Shown: one piece after another, positions 35,394 through 43,223 of the stretch
How positions within the stretch are numbered: position 1 is the stretch's first letter
How the letters are laid out: every line of letters starts with the position of its first letter
From: DASWIG01 sp965371445
GTDB lineage: Bacteria > Acidobacteriota > Thermoanaerobaculia > Multivoradales > J023
Direction: 5' to 3'
NCBI GenBank assembly: GCA_965371445.1
Contig: CBDUYN010000024.1
Span: 16,384 to 80,383 of the forward strand
Length of the DNA stretch: 64,000 nucleotides
Translations under genes and position numbers: made by a program
Notes under the pieces: model-generated
Told to the model about the DNA's origin: nothing
The model's input: the letters and a program-made list of their open reading frames with translations, nothing else
The model's database searches: none

Positions 35394-36121
35394 CCACTGT
35401 CTCCTTCCAATCGTCCACTGTCTCCTTCAAGTCGGCCCCAGGCGCGAAGCAGCTTCCGGGTCCGCGGACAGTGTCTTCCCCCCTTGATCCCCCCAGGGGG
35501 ACAGGGGCTCTGCGTCGCCGCCAGCCGCTGTGCAAGCTGCCGCAGGTCTTCGGGCAGGTCGACGTCGTGGCCGGTGGGCAAGAGCTCGGTTCTAAGCTGC
35601 AAGCTCTCGGCGCGTGCCAGCGTCTCGGACAAGACCGTCTCGGTCGACCATGGGATGCCCTCGAAAAGCTGTCGCCGGAGGGCTTCGCGCCGCAGCGCGA
35701 TCAGGTAGTAGCCGCCGTCGGCGGCCGGGCCGAGGACGAGGTCGGCGCCTCTCGCGAGGCGGCGGAAGGCCTCTTCCACGGTCTCGGCTTCGAGCTCGGG
35801 GTGGTCGCTCCCCACCGCTCCCACGGCCGTGAAGCGCTCGGCGGCGTGGGCGAGCGCGTTCCAGAGCCGGGTTCCCAGGTGCTCGCCTTCCTGGCGGAAG
35901 CCGGGTACCGCCCCGGCGGGGACGTCCTCGCCGTCCTCGAGAGCCCAGGCGAGCTCGAGGTGGAAGCTTCGGCCGGCGAGGCGCTCGGTCAGGTCGTCGC
36001 GGAACGCGGCGTGGAGCTCGGCCGCCTCCTCGGCGGTGAGCTCGCCGATGAGCCGCGTCTTGACCCGGCCGGGCCGGGCCGGCTTGGTAAAGAGGAGAAG
36101 CGCGTTGGCCTGGTCATCCAA
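35390..36121 (-). CDS. DUF2064/TIGR04282-type glycosyltransferase-like protein
   Basis: 243 residues. ALLLFTKPARPGRVKTRLIGELT at the N-terminus, VGSDHPELEAETVEEAF with the DHP site, and VLGPAADGGYYLIAL are diagnostic of DUF2064, a GT-A-like family that includes a proposed arsenosugar-synthesis glycosyltransferase. The natural donor and acceptor are unknown. The last 30 residues are odd: RLEGDSG occurs twice in tandem and a Pro/Gly-rich insert precedes it, suggesting a recent 21-bp duplication at the 3' end. Confidence 0.88.
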   Translation of the reverse strand: MDDQANALLLFTKPARPGRVKTRLIGELTAEEAAELHAAFRDDLTERLAGRSFHLELAWALEDGEDVPAGAVPGFRQEGEHLGTRLWNALAHAAERFTAVGAVGSDHPELEAETVEEAFRRLARGADLVLGPAADGGYYLIALRREALRRQLFEGIPWSTETVLSETLARAESLQLRTELLPTGHDVDLPEDLRQLAQRLAATQSPCPPGGIKGGRHCPRTRKLLRAWGRLEGDSGRLEGDSG

Positions 36122-36131
36122 CGGCGTTTCC

Positions 36132-36353
36132 TCATTCCTCTTTGGCCGTCTTCTTGCGTGGAGCGGCGAAAGCCAGGGCCACCCCGCAGGCGAAGGCCAC
36201 CAGCGGCACGGCCCAGGACCCCCTCGTCGGCAGGTAGCCGCCGAGCTCGCGGTCGAGCGAGCGGCGCAGGTCCGAGAGGCGCTCCTCAGCCTGCCGGCGT
36301 CGGTTCGTGAGCTGCGTCATCGCCTGCTGGCGTTTGCGACTCATTCTCTCCAT
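36132..36353 (-). CDS. small membrane protein of unknown function
   Basis: 73 residues. A charged helix (RKRQQAMTQLTNRRRQAEERL) is followed by one transmembrane segment (WAVPLVAFACGVALAFA) and a basic tail (APRKKTAKEE). This is the layout of DUF3618/YtxH-like stress proteins, often next to DUF1469 proteins as here. It overlaps the upstream gene by 68 nt. A second ATG three codons in (MSRKRQ) is possible. Confidence 0.7.
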   Translation of the reverse strand: MERMSRKRQQAMTQLTNRRRQAEERLSDLRRSLDRELGGYLPTRGSWAVPLVAFACGVALAFAAPRKKTAKEE

Positions 36354-36768
36354 CTCCGATCAGACGCTCTTCCTCGAGCAGACGCTCGCGCCACCACTCC
36401 AGGTGGTCGTCGAGGCGAGCGCGCAGCGTGGCGAGCGGGTTTTCGAAACGCTTCACGAAGAAGTAGCCGACGCCGCCCAGGATCGCCACGACGGCGGTGA
36501 CGGCCCCCGCCACGTAGAGCGTCGCCTGCCAGGTCGGAAGGTCCCAGATCGCCGCGACGCCGAACACCGCGGCGGTGACGAGAAGTGCCACCAGCATGAA
36601 GAAGAAACAGCTGGCGACAAAGAAGAGTCCCAAGGAGACGAGCGCCCGGCGCAGGCTCCCTTCCCACAGGTCACGCCAGAGGACCGCTCCTTCGGAGCGC
36701 AGGACCGCGAAAAAAGCCTCGCCGAGGGCCTCGAAGATCTCCACCCATTCGCTGCGGCGTCGTTTCAT
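36286..36768 (-). CDS. DUF1469 (holin-superfamily III/YqjE-like) membrane protein
   Basis: 160 residues with two strong transmembrane helices (LVSLGLFFVASCFFFMLVAL and LYVAGAVTAVVAILGGVGYF) separated by a short loop, preceded by an amphipathic segment and followed by a charged cytoplasmic tail. This matches the 'phage holin family' YqjE-like proteins, which despite the name are chromosomal membrane proteins often paired with DUF883/DUF3618 partners. It lies 9 nt downstream of the VWA gene. Confidence 0.8.
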   Translation of the reverse strand: MKRRRSEWVEIFEALGEAFFAVLRSEGAVLWRDLWEGSLRRALVSLGLFFVASCFFFMLVALLVTAAVFGVAAIWDLPTWQATLYVAGAVTAVVAILGGVGYFFVKRFENPLATLRARLDDHLEWWRERLLEEERLIGDGENESQTPAGDDAAHEPTPAG

Positions 36769-36777
36769 TCGGTTCTC

Positions 36778-38550
36778 CTAGGGACCCCCTCCGACCGAGA
36801 GCCCACGGGTCACGAATCCCGACACCGCACCGATCTCGTCGTGGACGCCCACCGCCAGGACCTGGCGCCCCTTGCGCATCTGGAGCGTTATGTCGTAGCG
36901 GTAGTGCTGCTGCTTGGCGGTCTCGAACTGGGCCTCGGGGATGTCGATGGGCAGCTCGACGTTCTGGACCGGCGAGAGGCCCCCTTCCTCGTCGCGGGCG
37001 GCGATGAAAATCCGCAGGCGGCCCCGCTGGAACTCGCCGCTCGGCAGGTAGGCAATGTTGCCGAGTGGGATCCGGACCGAGACCGGCACCAGGAAACGCC
37101 GGCCTTTTTCCTCGGGCTGAGGACGTCCGAACTCGATCTCGACGCCCAGCGAGTTGCTCTGGTAGCCGAAGTGGAGCGCGGCGAGCGTCGAGTCGGTCAT
37201 GCGTGTCTCCATCGGCTTGTCGCGGTAGCCCTCGCGGTGGCGGACCACGTACTTCTTGGTCTCGTCCTTGAACCGCACCTTGATCCGGTGGTAGCGGCCC
37301 GAATCCGCCGTCCCGGAGACGAAGCCGAGCGAGTAGTAGTTGTCGAAGTCGTCGGCGACGCGCTCCAGGCCGGGGCCGAAGTTGTTGGTGTTGATGATCG
37401 ACATGCCGCCGGTCTCCTCGGCCATGTACATCAGCGACCCCTGAAGGTTCGAGAAGTGGACCTGGTCGATGAAAGCGCCGCCGCCCGGCGTGGCGTTCTG
37501 GGCTTCCATGTAGGAGTAGGTCCTGAGGCCCGCCGCGTCGAGGGTGTAGAAGGTCACCCGGTTGGCGTTGGCCTTGTTGGTCAGCTGGCGGAAGTCCCGC
37601 GACATGTCGTAGCGGTGGATCTCCATCAGGATCCCCTGGTCGGAGCTGGCGGTCTTTCGGGCCTGGTCCTCGAGAGCGTAGAAGACGTCCTCGCCCGGCC
37701 GCATGGAAAGGCCGTCGCTGACGTAGAGGATGGCCTTGCGCCCCGGCAGCCCGGCGAGGGTTTCGACCATCTCGCTGAGCGCCCGGACCGTGAAGTCCAT
37801 GTCGTTGTAGATCGACTCCGCGTAGGACCTCGCCCGGCCCCGGAGGTTGACCATGTTGGCCAGGTCCTCGTCGTAGATCATGTTCAGCATGTCACGCCGG
37901 TCGGAGTCGAAGTGCACGGCGTGGGCCGAATGCTCCTCGAGCTCGTAGAGGGTCGAGGCGACGAGCTCCGCGTCGGTGGTGAAGGGGTGGCGCACGTGCA
38001 TCGAGCGCTCGTAGGTGATGAGCATCACCTCGTCGACCCCGGGCTTCAGACGCTCGCGCAGGAAGGTACGTATGTAACGGAACGCCTTGTTGCGGGTGAA
38101 GGGATGGAGGTTCAGGTTGTCGACGTAGAGGATGAGGTGGAGCCGCTGGTCCTCAGGCACCGGGGGCTCGTCGCCGCGGCGTCCCGGCGGCCGGCGTCCC
38201 GGCGGCCGGCGTCCCGGCGGCCGGCGTCCCGGAACCGCTTCCGCGACCTCCGGCTGCGGCAGCGGCTCGATGCCGTCGCCGCGCGCCTTGCCGTTCTCGA
38301 CGGCGTAGAAGTTGGAGATCGCCATCGGCTTCTTGTCGACCTCGATCTCGAAGTCGTCGCGCGTCAACCCGAGGATCCGGTTGCCCTTCTTGTCGGTGAC
38401 GTAGACCTCGACGTTGACGAGGTTGACGAGGACGATGTCGAGGAAGACACCGTCCTCGTTGGGCTCGAGCGCCCCGTCGTCCTGGGCGAAGCTCGGCAAG
38501 CTCCACAGGAGCAGCGGGATCAGGAGGAGGTTGAAGGTTCGGTGGTGCAT
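36778..38550 (-). CDS. secreted VWA protein (VWFA-related acidobacterial domain)
   Basis: 590 residues with signal peptide 1-22 (LLLIPLLLWSLPSFAQ). VDIVLVNLVNVEVYVTDKKG-type text followed by ILGLTRDDFEIEVDKKPMAI is the hallmark of the acidobacterial VWFA-related family (TIGR03436). The VWA domain spans about 130-390, but its MIDAS begins YVDNLNL rather than DxSxS, so metal binding may be altered. A proline/arginine tandem repeat (PGRRP x4) lies near residue 110. The C-terminal domain is beta-rich. It is probably periplasmic or surface-exposed, with an unknown partner. Confidence 0.88.
   Translation of the reverse strand: MHHRTFNLLLIPLLLWSLPSFAQDDGALEPNEDGVFLDIVLVNLVNVEVYVTDKKGNRILGLTRDDFEIEVDKKPMAISNFYAVENGKARGDGIEPLPQPEVAEAVPGRRPPGRRPPGRRPPGRRGDEPPVPEDQRLHLILYVDNLNLHPFTRNKAFRYIRTFLRERLKPGVDEVMLITYERSMHVRHPFTTDAELVASTLYELEEHSAHAVHFDSDRRDMLNMIYDEDLANMVNLRGRARSYAESIYNDMDFTVRALSEMVETLAGLPGRKAILYVSDGLSMRPGEDVFYALEDQARKTASSDQGILMEIHRYDMSRDFRQLTNKANANRVTFYTLDAAGLRTYSYMEAQNATPGGGAFIDQVHFSNLQGSLMYMAEETGGMSIINTNNFGPGLERVADDFDNYYSLGFVSGTADSGRYHRIKVRFKDETKKYVVRHREGYRDKPMETRMTDSTLAALHFGYQSNSLGVEIEFGRPQPEEKGRRFLVPVSVRIPLGNIAYLPSGEFQRGRLRIFIAARDEEGGLSPVQNVELPIDIPEAQFETAKQQHYRYDITLQMRKGRQVLAVGVHDEIGAVSGFVTRGLSVGGGP
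38168..38232. repeat. 15-bp tandem repeat in the VWA gene
   Basis: About four near-perfect copies of GGCGTCCCGGCGGCC, in frame, encoding PGRRP repeats. Confidence 0.75.
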
Positions 38551-38603
38551 GTTCGTCTCCTAGTTGTCTCGAAACTACGGCGTACGCCTGGGCGCTTCGC
38601 CGA

Positions 38604-39614
38604 TTATACGGCAACCGCGGCGTCGCGGCGGAGAAGGTGGCCGACGATTCGCGGCGCGTGGGCGCGCGAGCTCTCGATAAAAATCTTCCCGGTGGCGCGG
38701 CCCGCCTGGAGCGTCCCGGCGATGTAGAGCCCGGGGACGTTGGACTCGCAGGTCTCGGGGTCGTGGTCCGGGACGAGCGTCGCCGCCTCGACACGGATGC
38801 CCGAGCGCCGCTGGAGCTCGGCGTCGGGCAGGTAGCCGAGAAGCGCGTAGACGGCGTCGGCTCGCAGCTCCCGCCGCTCTCCAGAGGCGAGCCGGACCCC
38901 GACCACGCCGCGCGCTTCGCCGCGCAGCTCCTCGACCCGGGCGTCGTAGAGCGCCGCGATCGAGCCCTCCGCGACCCGGTTCTCGAAGTCGGGCTTCAGC
39001 CAGTACTTGACCGTCGGCTTGATCGCCGTGTGGCGGTGGACGAGGGTCACCCGGACGTTGTTGCGCCACAGGTCGAGCGCCGCCTCGACCGCCGAGTTGC
39101 CGCCCCCGACGACCACCACGTCCTCGCCGTAGTGGGGGTAGGGCTCCAGGTAGCGGTAGTGGACCCAGGGGAGCTCCTCTCCGGGGACGCCGAGCCGGCG
39201 AGGATTGAAGAAGTACCCGGTAGCGAGCGCCACGGCCCGCGCCCGGCGGACGTTCGCACAGCCGTCGTGGAGCGTCTCGACGCGGAAGTCGCCCTCCGCC
39301 CTCCGTTCGATGCGGAGCACCTCCTCGTGGAGCGCCAGGCGGAGGCCGTAGCGGCGGGCCACACCCTGGTAGTAGGCCAGGGCCTGGCGCCGGGTTGGTT
39401 TGTCTTCGGGGACGGCGAAGGGGATGCCGGCGATTTCCAGCTTGTCGCGGGTGGTGAAGAAAAGCATCTCGGTCGGGAAGCCCAGGATCGCGTTGCAGAG
39501 AGCTCCGCGGTCGACGAGCAGCGCGTTCAAGCCGGCGTTCTTGGCCTCGGCGCCGATGGCGATCCCCGTGGGACCGGCGCCGACCACGAGGAGGTCGAGG
39601 ATTTCGTCGCTCAT
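38604..39614 (-). CDS. YpdA-like FAD/NADPH disulfide reductase
   Basis: 336 residues from ATG 39614; a GTG two codons upstream is possible. The FAD motif LLVVGAGPTGIAIGAEAKNAG is at the N-terminus, GFPTEMLFFTTRDKLEIAGI is a YpdA signature, the NADPH site VVVVGGGNSAVEAALD is in the middle, and VPGLYIAGTLQAG is near the end. In Firmicutes YpdA (Bdr) reduces bacillithiol disulfide and lacks the CxxC of thioredoxin reductase; none is seen here either. Bacillithiol is also made in some Acidobacteria, so the same role is plausible. Confidence 0.9.
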   Translation of the reverse strand: MSDEILDLLVVGAGPTGIAIGAEAKNAGLNALLVDRGALCNAILGFPTEMLFFTTRDKLEIAGIPFAVPEDKPTRRQALAYYQGVARRYGLRLALHEEVLRIERRAEGDFRVETLHDGCANVRRARAVALATGYFFNPRRLGVPGEELPWVHYRYLEPYPHYGEDVVVVGGGNSAVEAALDLWRNNVRVTLVHRHTAIKPTVKYWLKPDFENRVAEGSIAALYDARVEELRGEARGVVGVRLASGERRELRADAVYALLGYLPDAELQRRSGIRVEAATLVPDHDPETCESNVPGLYIAGTLQAGRATGKIFIESSRAHAPRIVGHLLRRDAAVAV

Positions 39615-39730
39615 GGTCACTGGAAAGCTCGTGAGGAGCGGATCGGTGAACGTCGGGCCGGTCGGCGACCGGCAAGATTGCCATCCTACAACACGAAAGC
39701 TCCGCCACGATCAGCGGACCCTGGTATGCC

Positions 39731-40018
39731 TCAACGACCCCGTCTTCGCACCTCCAGGGACGACACGAAGCTGTCGAGCTCGCGGCGCAGGGCGTTGTAG
39801 CGGTAGTAGGGATCCTGCTCCTCGCCGAGGAGCCTGTAGAGCGCGAGCTCCGGTTCGTCGGGCAAGACGACGTCCTTGGAGATCTCCAGCCCCAATTCGC
39901 GCAGCCGGGTGACGGCGGCGGCGACCAGCAGAGCCTCCACGGTACTACGCCCGGCGTTCAGGTCGCGGACGCCGCGTTCCACGTTCTCGGCGCCGGGCAA
40001 TCCCGCGAAGCTACTCAT
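39731..40018 (-). CDS. small helical protein paired with a nucleotidyltransferase
   Basis: 95 residues. ATG 40016-40018 overlaps the end of the upstream nucleotidyltransferase gene by 8 nt. The product is almost all helical (NAGRSTVEALLVAAAVTRLR, LPDEPELALYRLLGEEQDP, YRYNALRRELDSFVSSLE). No catalytic motif is visible. The tight overlap means it is co-translated with the nucleotidyltransferase and may be its antitoxin, target or subunit. I do not recognise the family. Confidence 0.7.
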   Translation of the reverse strand: MSSFAGLPGAENVERGVRDLNAGRSTVEALLVAAAVTRLRELGLEISKDVVLPDEPELALYRLLGEEQDPYYRYNALRRELDSFVSSLEVRRRGR

Positions 40019-40553
40019 CGCCCTTCTCCCCGAGAAAGCTCCGCACCCGGCGTTCGAACGCCTCAGCGTCGAGGGCGGGATACCGGAGGAGATCGGGCAG
40101 CATCTGTTCCAGGGCTTCGACGAGGTCGTCTTTTGTAACCAGGCCGCGTTCGAGCATCGCATGGGCGTCCGCGAGATCGCGATCGAACCCACGGGCGATC
40201 TTGGAGAGAGCTTGGGCGCGGAAGTCGTAGTGAAAGAATTCGACCTGACCATGGCGGGTGATGTAGGCCGAACGGCCCTGCCAGTCGGGCAGCGGCGGCA
40301 GGAAGTGATCCGGCGCGGCGAGCTCGACGTTGACGCCGAGCTCTCTCTTGAGGCGGCCGATGGCCTCGAAGACGCCGGGCGGCTCGGGCTCCAGCTTGAG
40401 GTCGACGTCGACGGTGCTGTCGCGCCAACCCACGAGGAGCGCTGTCGCGCCCCCCGTGAGGTAGACGCGTCCCGGACCGCGGGCGCTGTGGCCGAGCTCG
40501 CGGAGCAGGCGGCGGAGCCTGGACGGGTCCACTTGCCCTCGCATGGTGAGCAT
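40011..40553 (-). CDS. DUF6036-like nucleotidyltransferase
   Basis: 180 residues; a second ATG three codons in is possible. The nucleotidyltransferase fold shows VYLTGGATALLVGWRDSTVDVDLKL, with the GG...D-D pattern of the metal-binding site, then a helical C-terminal part. Proteins of this type (AbiEii/MNT-like) are often toxins or antitoxins in two-gene modules. It heads a two-gene operon adjacent to a VapBC pair. Confidence 0.8.
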   Translation of the reverse strand: MLTMRGQVDPSRLRRLLRELGHSARGPGRVYLTGGATALLVGWRDSTVDVDLKLEPEPPGVFEAIGRLKRELGVNVELAAPDHFLPPLPDWQGRSAYITRHGQVEFFHYDFRAQALSKIARGFDRDLADAHAMLERGLVTKDDLVEALEQMLPDLLRYPALDAEAFERRVRSFLGEKGDE

Positions 40554-40635
40554 CCTACTCCAACGGAGACGTGCCGCAGCCGGCGGGACAGCGACAGCAA
40601 GCGCTGGCGGCGAGTCGGCCGCGCGCCGGGTGCGC

Positions 40636-41037
40636 TCATCCGCTGAGGGGAGCGGACCACAAGGCGCCGCGATAATGCTGGTGGATCTCCCGGTCCTTGC
40701 TCACCAGTGGCGCCTCCCGCAAGGAAGCCTGGCTGACGATGAGCCGATCGAAAGGGTCGCGGGTCCAGCTCTGATCCAAGGCGCGGCGCGCGACCTGGGG
40801 AAACGGCAAATCACAGACCTTCAGGCCGAGGTCTCGTCCGAGGATTTCCAGAACTTGCTCGACCGGATCGGTGAACCGGCCGATCTCGATCAAGTATTGC
40901 AGCTCGACGAGCGCCATCGGCGAGATCAGCACCTCACTTTCGTTGACGGCCTTCCGGACCGCGGCAGGAATTCGCTCGGCCTGACCGGCGTAGAGCCACG
41001 CCATGGCGTGGGTGTCGAGGTAGATCAGGGACGCCAT
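40636..41037 (-). CDS. vapC: VapC-type PIN-domain toxin
   Basis: 133 residues. Acidic PIN residues are D8 (IYLDTHAMAWL), E45 (ALVELQYL), D94 and D97 (WTRDPFDRLIVSQA) and D115 (LVSKDREI). The RDPFDRLIVAQA-type motif is typical of PIN toxins with Phd-like antitoxins. It overlaps the antitoxin gene by 13 nt. It differs clearly from the VapC at 25238-25630, so the window has two unrelated VapC lineages. Confidence 0.94.
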   Translation of the reverse strand: MASLIYLDTHAMAWLYAGQAERIPAAVRKAVNESEVLISPMALVELQYLIEIGRFTDPVEQVLEILGRDLGLKVCDLPFPQVARRALDQSWTRDPFDRLIVSQASLREAPLVSKDREIHQHYRGALWSAPLSG

Positions 41038-41240
41038 TCCCTCGACCAGTCCATGTGGACGATGTCTTCCGGATCACCGACCAGGCAATCCCGTCGCTTC
41101 AGGTTGTCGAGCTTGTCGCGCGGCGGCTCGGGGACGATGCGCAGCTTCCTTCCCTTGCGCTCGACCTCCAGCGGCAACCCGGTGTCGAGGACCTGGTCGA
41201 GGAGCTGGTAGATGTTCTGGCGGAGCTGAGATGCGGTCAT
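41025..41240 (-). CDS. vapB: Phd/YefM-like antitoxin
   Basis: 71 residues. MTASQLRQNIYQLLDQVLDT followed by GLPLEVERKGRKLRIVPE matches short Phd/YefM-type antitoxins (S-LR-N-Y-LLD-V--TG-P--I-R-G). The C-terminal tail is the toxin-binding part. GGAGG lies 8 nt before the ATG. The operon promoter and operators are visible upstream. Confidence 0.9.
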   Translation of the reverse strand: MTASQLRQNIYQLLDQVLDTGLPLEVERKGRKLRIVPEPPRDKLDNLKRRDCLVGDPEDIVHMDWSREWRP

Positions 41241-41278
41241 GGCGAGAACCTCCGAGTCGTGAGCTCGCGAACGCTTCC

Positions 41279-41307
41279 AGGCTAGCGCCGAGTCGTACGA
41301 CTGTCAA
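41279..41307 (-). promoter_or_regulatory. promoter of the vapBC operon
   Basis: On the minus strand TTGACA (41302-41307), a 17-nt spacer and TAGCCT (41279-41284) lie about 40 nt upstream of the antitoxin ATG. One of the two palindromes fills part of the spacer. Confidence 0.75.
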
Positions 41308-41325
41308 GTTTCCAGTCGTACGACT
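41291..41325. promoter_or_regulatory. paired palindromic operators of vapBC
   Basis: The perfect 12-bp palindrome AGTCGTACGACT occurs at 41291-41302 and again at 41314-41325, centres 23 bp apart (about two helical turns). One copy covers the promoter spacer, the other lies just upstream of the -35 box. This is the expected arrangement for cooperative binding by an antitoxin-toxin complex. Confidence 0.8.
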
Positions 41326-41383
41326 GCCGCCCTTGCTTCGCCGTCGCCGCCCGCGCCCCGCGCTTCTTGCCCGCCGACGGCCG

Positions 41384-42193
41384 TCAGCCCGTCTTCCCGG
41401 CATCGATGCGATAGAGGTGATGGACCGGCCCATGACCGCCGCCCAGAGGAAAGGCCGCAGCGATGGCGCCGTGAAGATAGGCAATGGCCCCTTCGACAGC
41501 CCGCGGCAAGGCGTCGCCCCGCGCCAAGCGGCAGGCGACGGCTGACGACAGCGTGCAGCCCGTGCCATGGGTCGAGGACGTCGCGATGCGCGGACGGGTG
41601 AAGCGGTGGAAGCTCCGGCCGTCGTAGAGCAGGTCGACCATCTCCTCGCCCTCGCCGTGACCGCCCTTGACGAGGACCGCGGGGCCGCGTTCGGCGAGCG
41701 CCTCGGCCGCCCGCCGCCGCGACGCCTCGTCGCCGACGTCGAAGCCGGCGAGCCGTGCCGCCTCGGGCAGGTTCGGCGTCACCACGGTGGCGAGCGGCAG
41801 GAGCTCCTCGGCGAGGACCGCGACGGCGTCGTCCGCGAGGAGCGGATCGCCGCTTTTGGCGATCATCACCGGGTCGAGGACGACGTGGCGCGGACGGTGA
41901 CGCCGCAGGCCCTCGGCCACGGTCTTCAGAATCGGCACCGAAGAGAGCATGCCGATCTTGACGGCGTCGACGCCGATGTCCTCGAAAACGGCGTCGATCT
42001 GCGCCGCCACCACAGCGGACGGCACTTCGTGGACGGCCCGCACCTCGCGGGTGTTCTGGGCCGTGACCGCGGTCAGGACCGACATGCCGTAGACGCCGTG
42101 GGCGGCCATGGTCTTCAAGTCGGCCTGGATGCCGGCGCCGCCACCCGAGTCGGACCCGGCGATCGTCAGCACACGCGGTGGGGTCTTCCTCAC
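41384..42193 (-). CDS. thiD: HMP/HMP-phosphate kinase
   Basis: 269 residues. It phosphorylates hydroxymethylpyrimidine and HMP-P for thiamine synthesis. Motifs are VLTIAGSDSGGGAGIQADLKT at the N-terminus, VLDPVMIAKSGDPLL, VTPNLPEAARLAG, VLVKGGHGEG, and TSSTHGTGCTLSSAVAC with the anion hole and catalytic base region. The genome thus has at least thiG and thiD in this window, unlinked. No TPP riboswitch is visible upstream. It follows lgt with a 10-nt gap. Confidence 0.96.
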   Translation of the reverse strand: MRKTPPRVLTIAGSDSGGGAGIQADLKTMAAHGVYGMSVLTAVTAQNTREVRAVHEVPSAVVAAQIDAVFEDIGVDAVKIGMLSSVPILKTVAEGLRRHRPRHVVLDPVMIAKSGDPLLADDAVAVLAEELLPLATVVTPNLPEAARLAGFDVGDEASRRRAAEALAERGPAVLVKGGHGEGEEMVDLLYDGRSFHRFTRPRIATSSTHGTGCTLSSAVACRLARGDALPRAVEGAIAYLHGAIAAAFPLGGGHGPVHHLYRIDAGKTG

Positions 42194-42203
42194 GCCGCTC
42201 TCC

Positions 42204-43001
42204 TCAAGCCGGCACCGGGCTCCGTCGCCGGTAGAGGGCGAAGGCCGCGACGACGGCGACGAGCACGATCGAGATCACCTGGGCGAGCGTCAGCGTGCCG
42301 AAGAAGCGGTCGTCCTTGGCGCGCAGGAACTCGATCGAGAAGCGTTCGACGGCGAGCAGCGCCATGGCAAGGAGAAAGGTGCTCCCGGGCAGACGCCGGC
42401 CCTTCGCGAAGGCGAGCACCAGGCCCCAGATGACGAGCGCCAGGGCCGACTCGTAGAGCTGCGTCGGATGGACGGCCACCCAGGCGTCGCCGGGTGTCCC
42501 CGGCGGTAGCTCGTAGCCGAAGTCGCGGAGATTGGCGGCGGTGGTCCGGGGCAGGCCCACCTTGAAGACGACACCCCAGGGAGCGTCGGTCGGCCGGCCG
42601 TAGTCGTCGCCGACCAGAAAGCAGCCGATGCGGCCGACGCCGTAGCCCAGAGCGAGTGCCGGGGCGTTGGCGTCGAAGGTCTTGGCGAAGGGCAGGCCGC
42701 GGCGCTTGATCGACCAGAGAAGCGCTACGAGGCCCAGCAGGAAACAGCCGTACCAGACGATGCCGGACCGGTCGAAGAGCAGCCGCCAGTCCCCGTAGAG
42801 GATCGCGTAGTAGATCTTGCCGCCGACGATACCCCAGAAGCCGCAGGTGACGGTGATCGAGCTTGCGTCGTCGCCCGTGCCGATGCCGAGCCGGCGCAAC
42901 TCCCTGGCGAGTTGCCAGTACGCGGCGAGCAGCGCCGCCACCAGCATCACGCCGAACGGGCTGACCGCGAAGTCGCCGATGCGGAAGAGCTCTTGGATCA
43001 T
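42204..43001 (-). CDS. lgt: prolipoprotein diacylglyceryl transferase
   Basis: 265 residues with about seven transmembrane helices. It attaches diacylglycerol to the lipobox cysteine of preprolipoproteins. The Lgt signature appears as ALGYGVGRIGCFLVGDDYG (usual GRxGNFxNxExxG, here with Cys for Asn). AVHPTQLYES is the other highly conserved motif. The inner-membrane location fits a Gram-negative cell. It is likely co-transcribed with thiD. Confidence 0.95.
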   Translation of the reverse strand: MIQELFRIGDFAVSPFGVMLVAALLAAYWQLARELRRLGIGTGDDASSITVTCGFWGIVGGKIYYAILYGDWRLLFDRSGIVWYGCFLLGLVALLWSIKRRGLPFAKTFDANAPALALGYGVGRIGCFLVGDDYGRPTDAPWGVVFKVGLPRTTAANLRDFGYELPPGTPGDAWVAVHPTQLYESALALVIWGLVLAFAKGRRLPGSTFLLAMALLAVERFSIEFLRAKDDRFFGTLTLAQVISIVLVAVVAAFALYRRRSPVPA

Positions 43002-43223
43002 GGATGGGCCTTGAGCACGGAGGGTCGAAGTGGGGACGGGCGGTTCGGGAGCTACGGGCTCCCCCCGAGGTGACGAGGCGGATCATACACCAAGACGTCG
43101 TCGGTTCTCCTCGCGAGCAGAGCGGTGCGATGAGCATTCACGACTCTGGCGGCCAACTCGTTGGATGGTACAGTTCGACGTGACCCGTCGTTTGAGCTGA
43201 AGAGCTATTGGTAAGGAGGCCCC

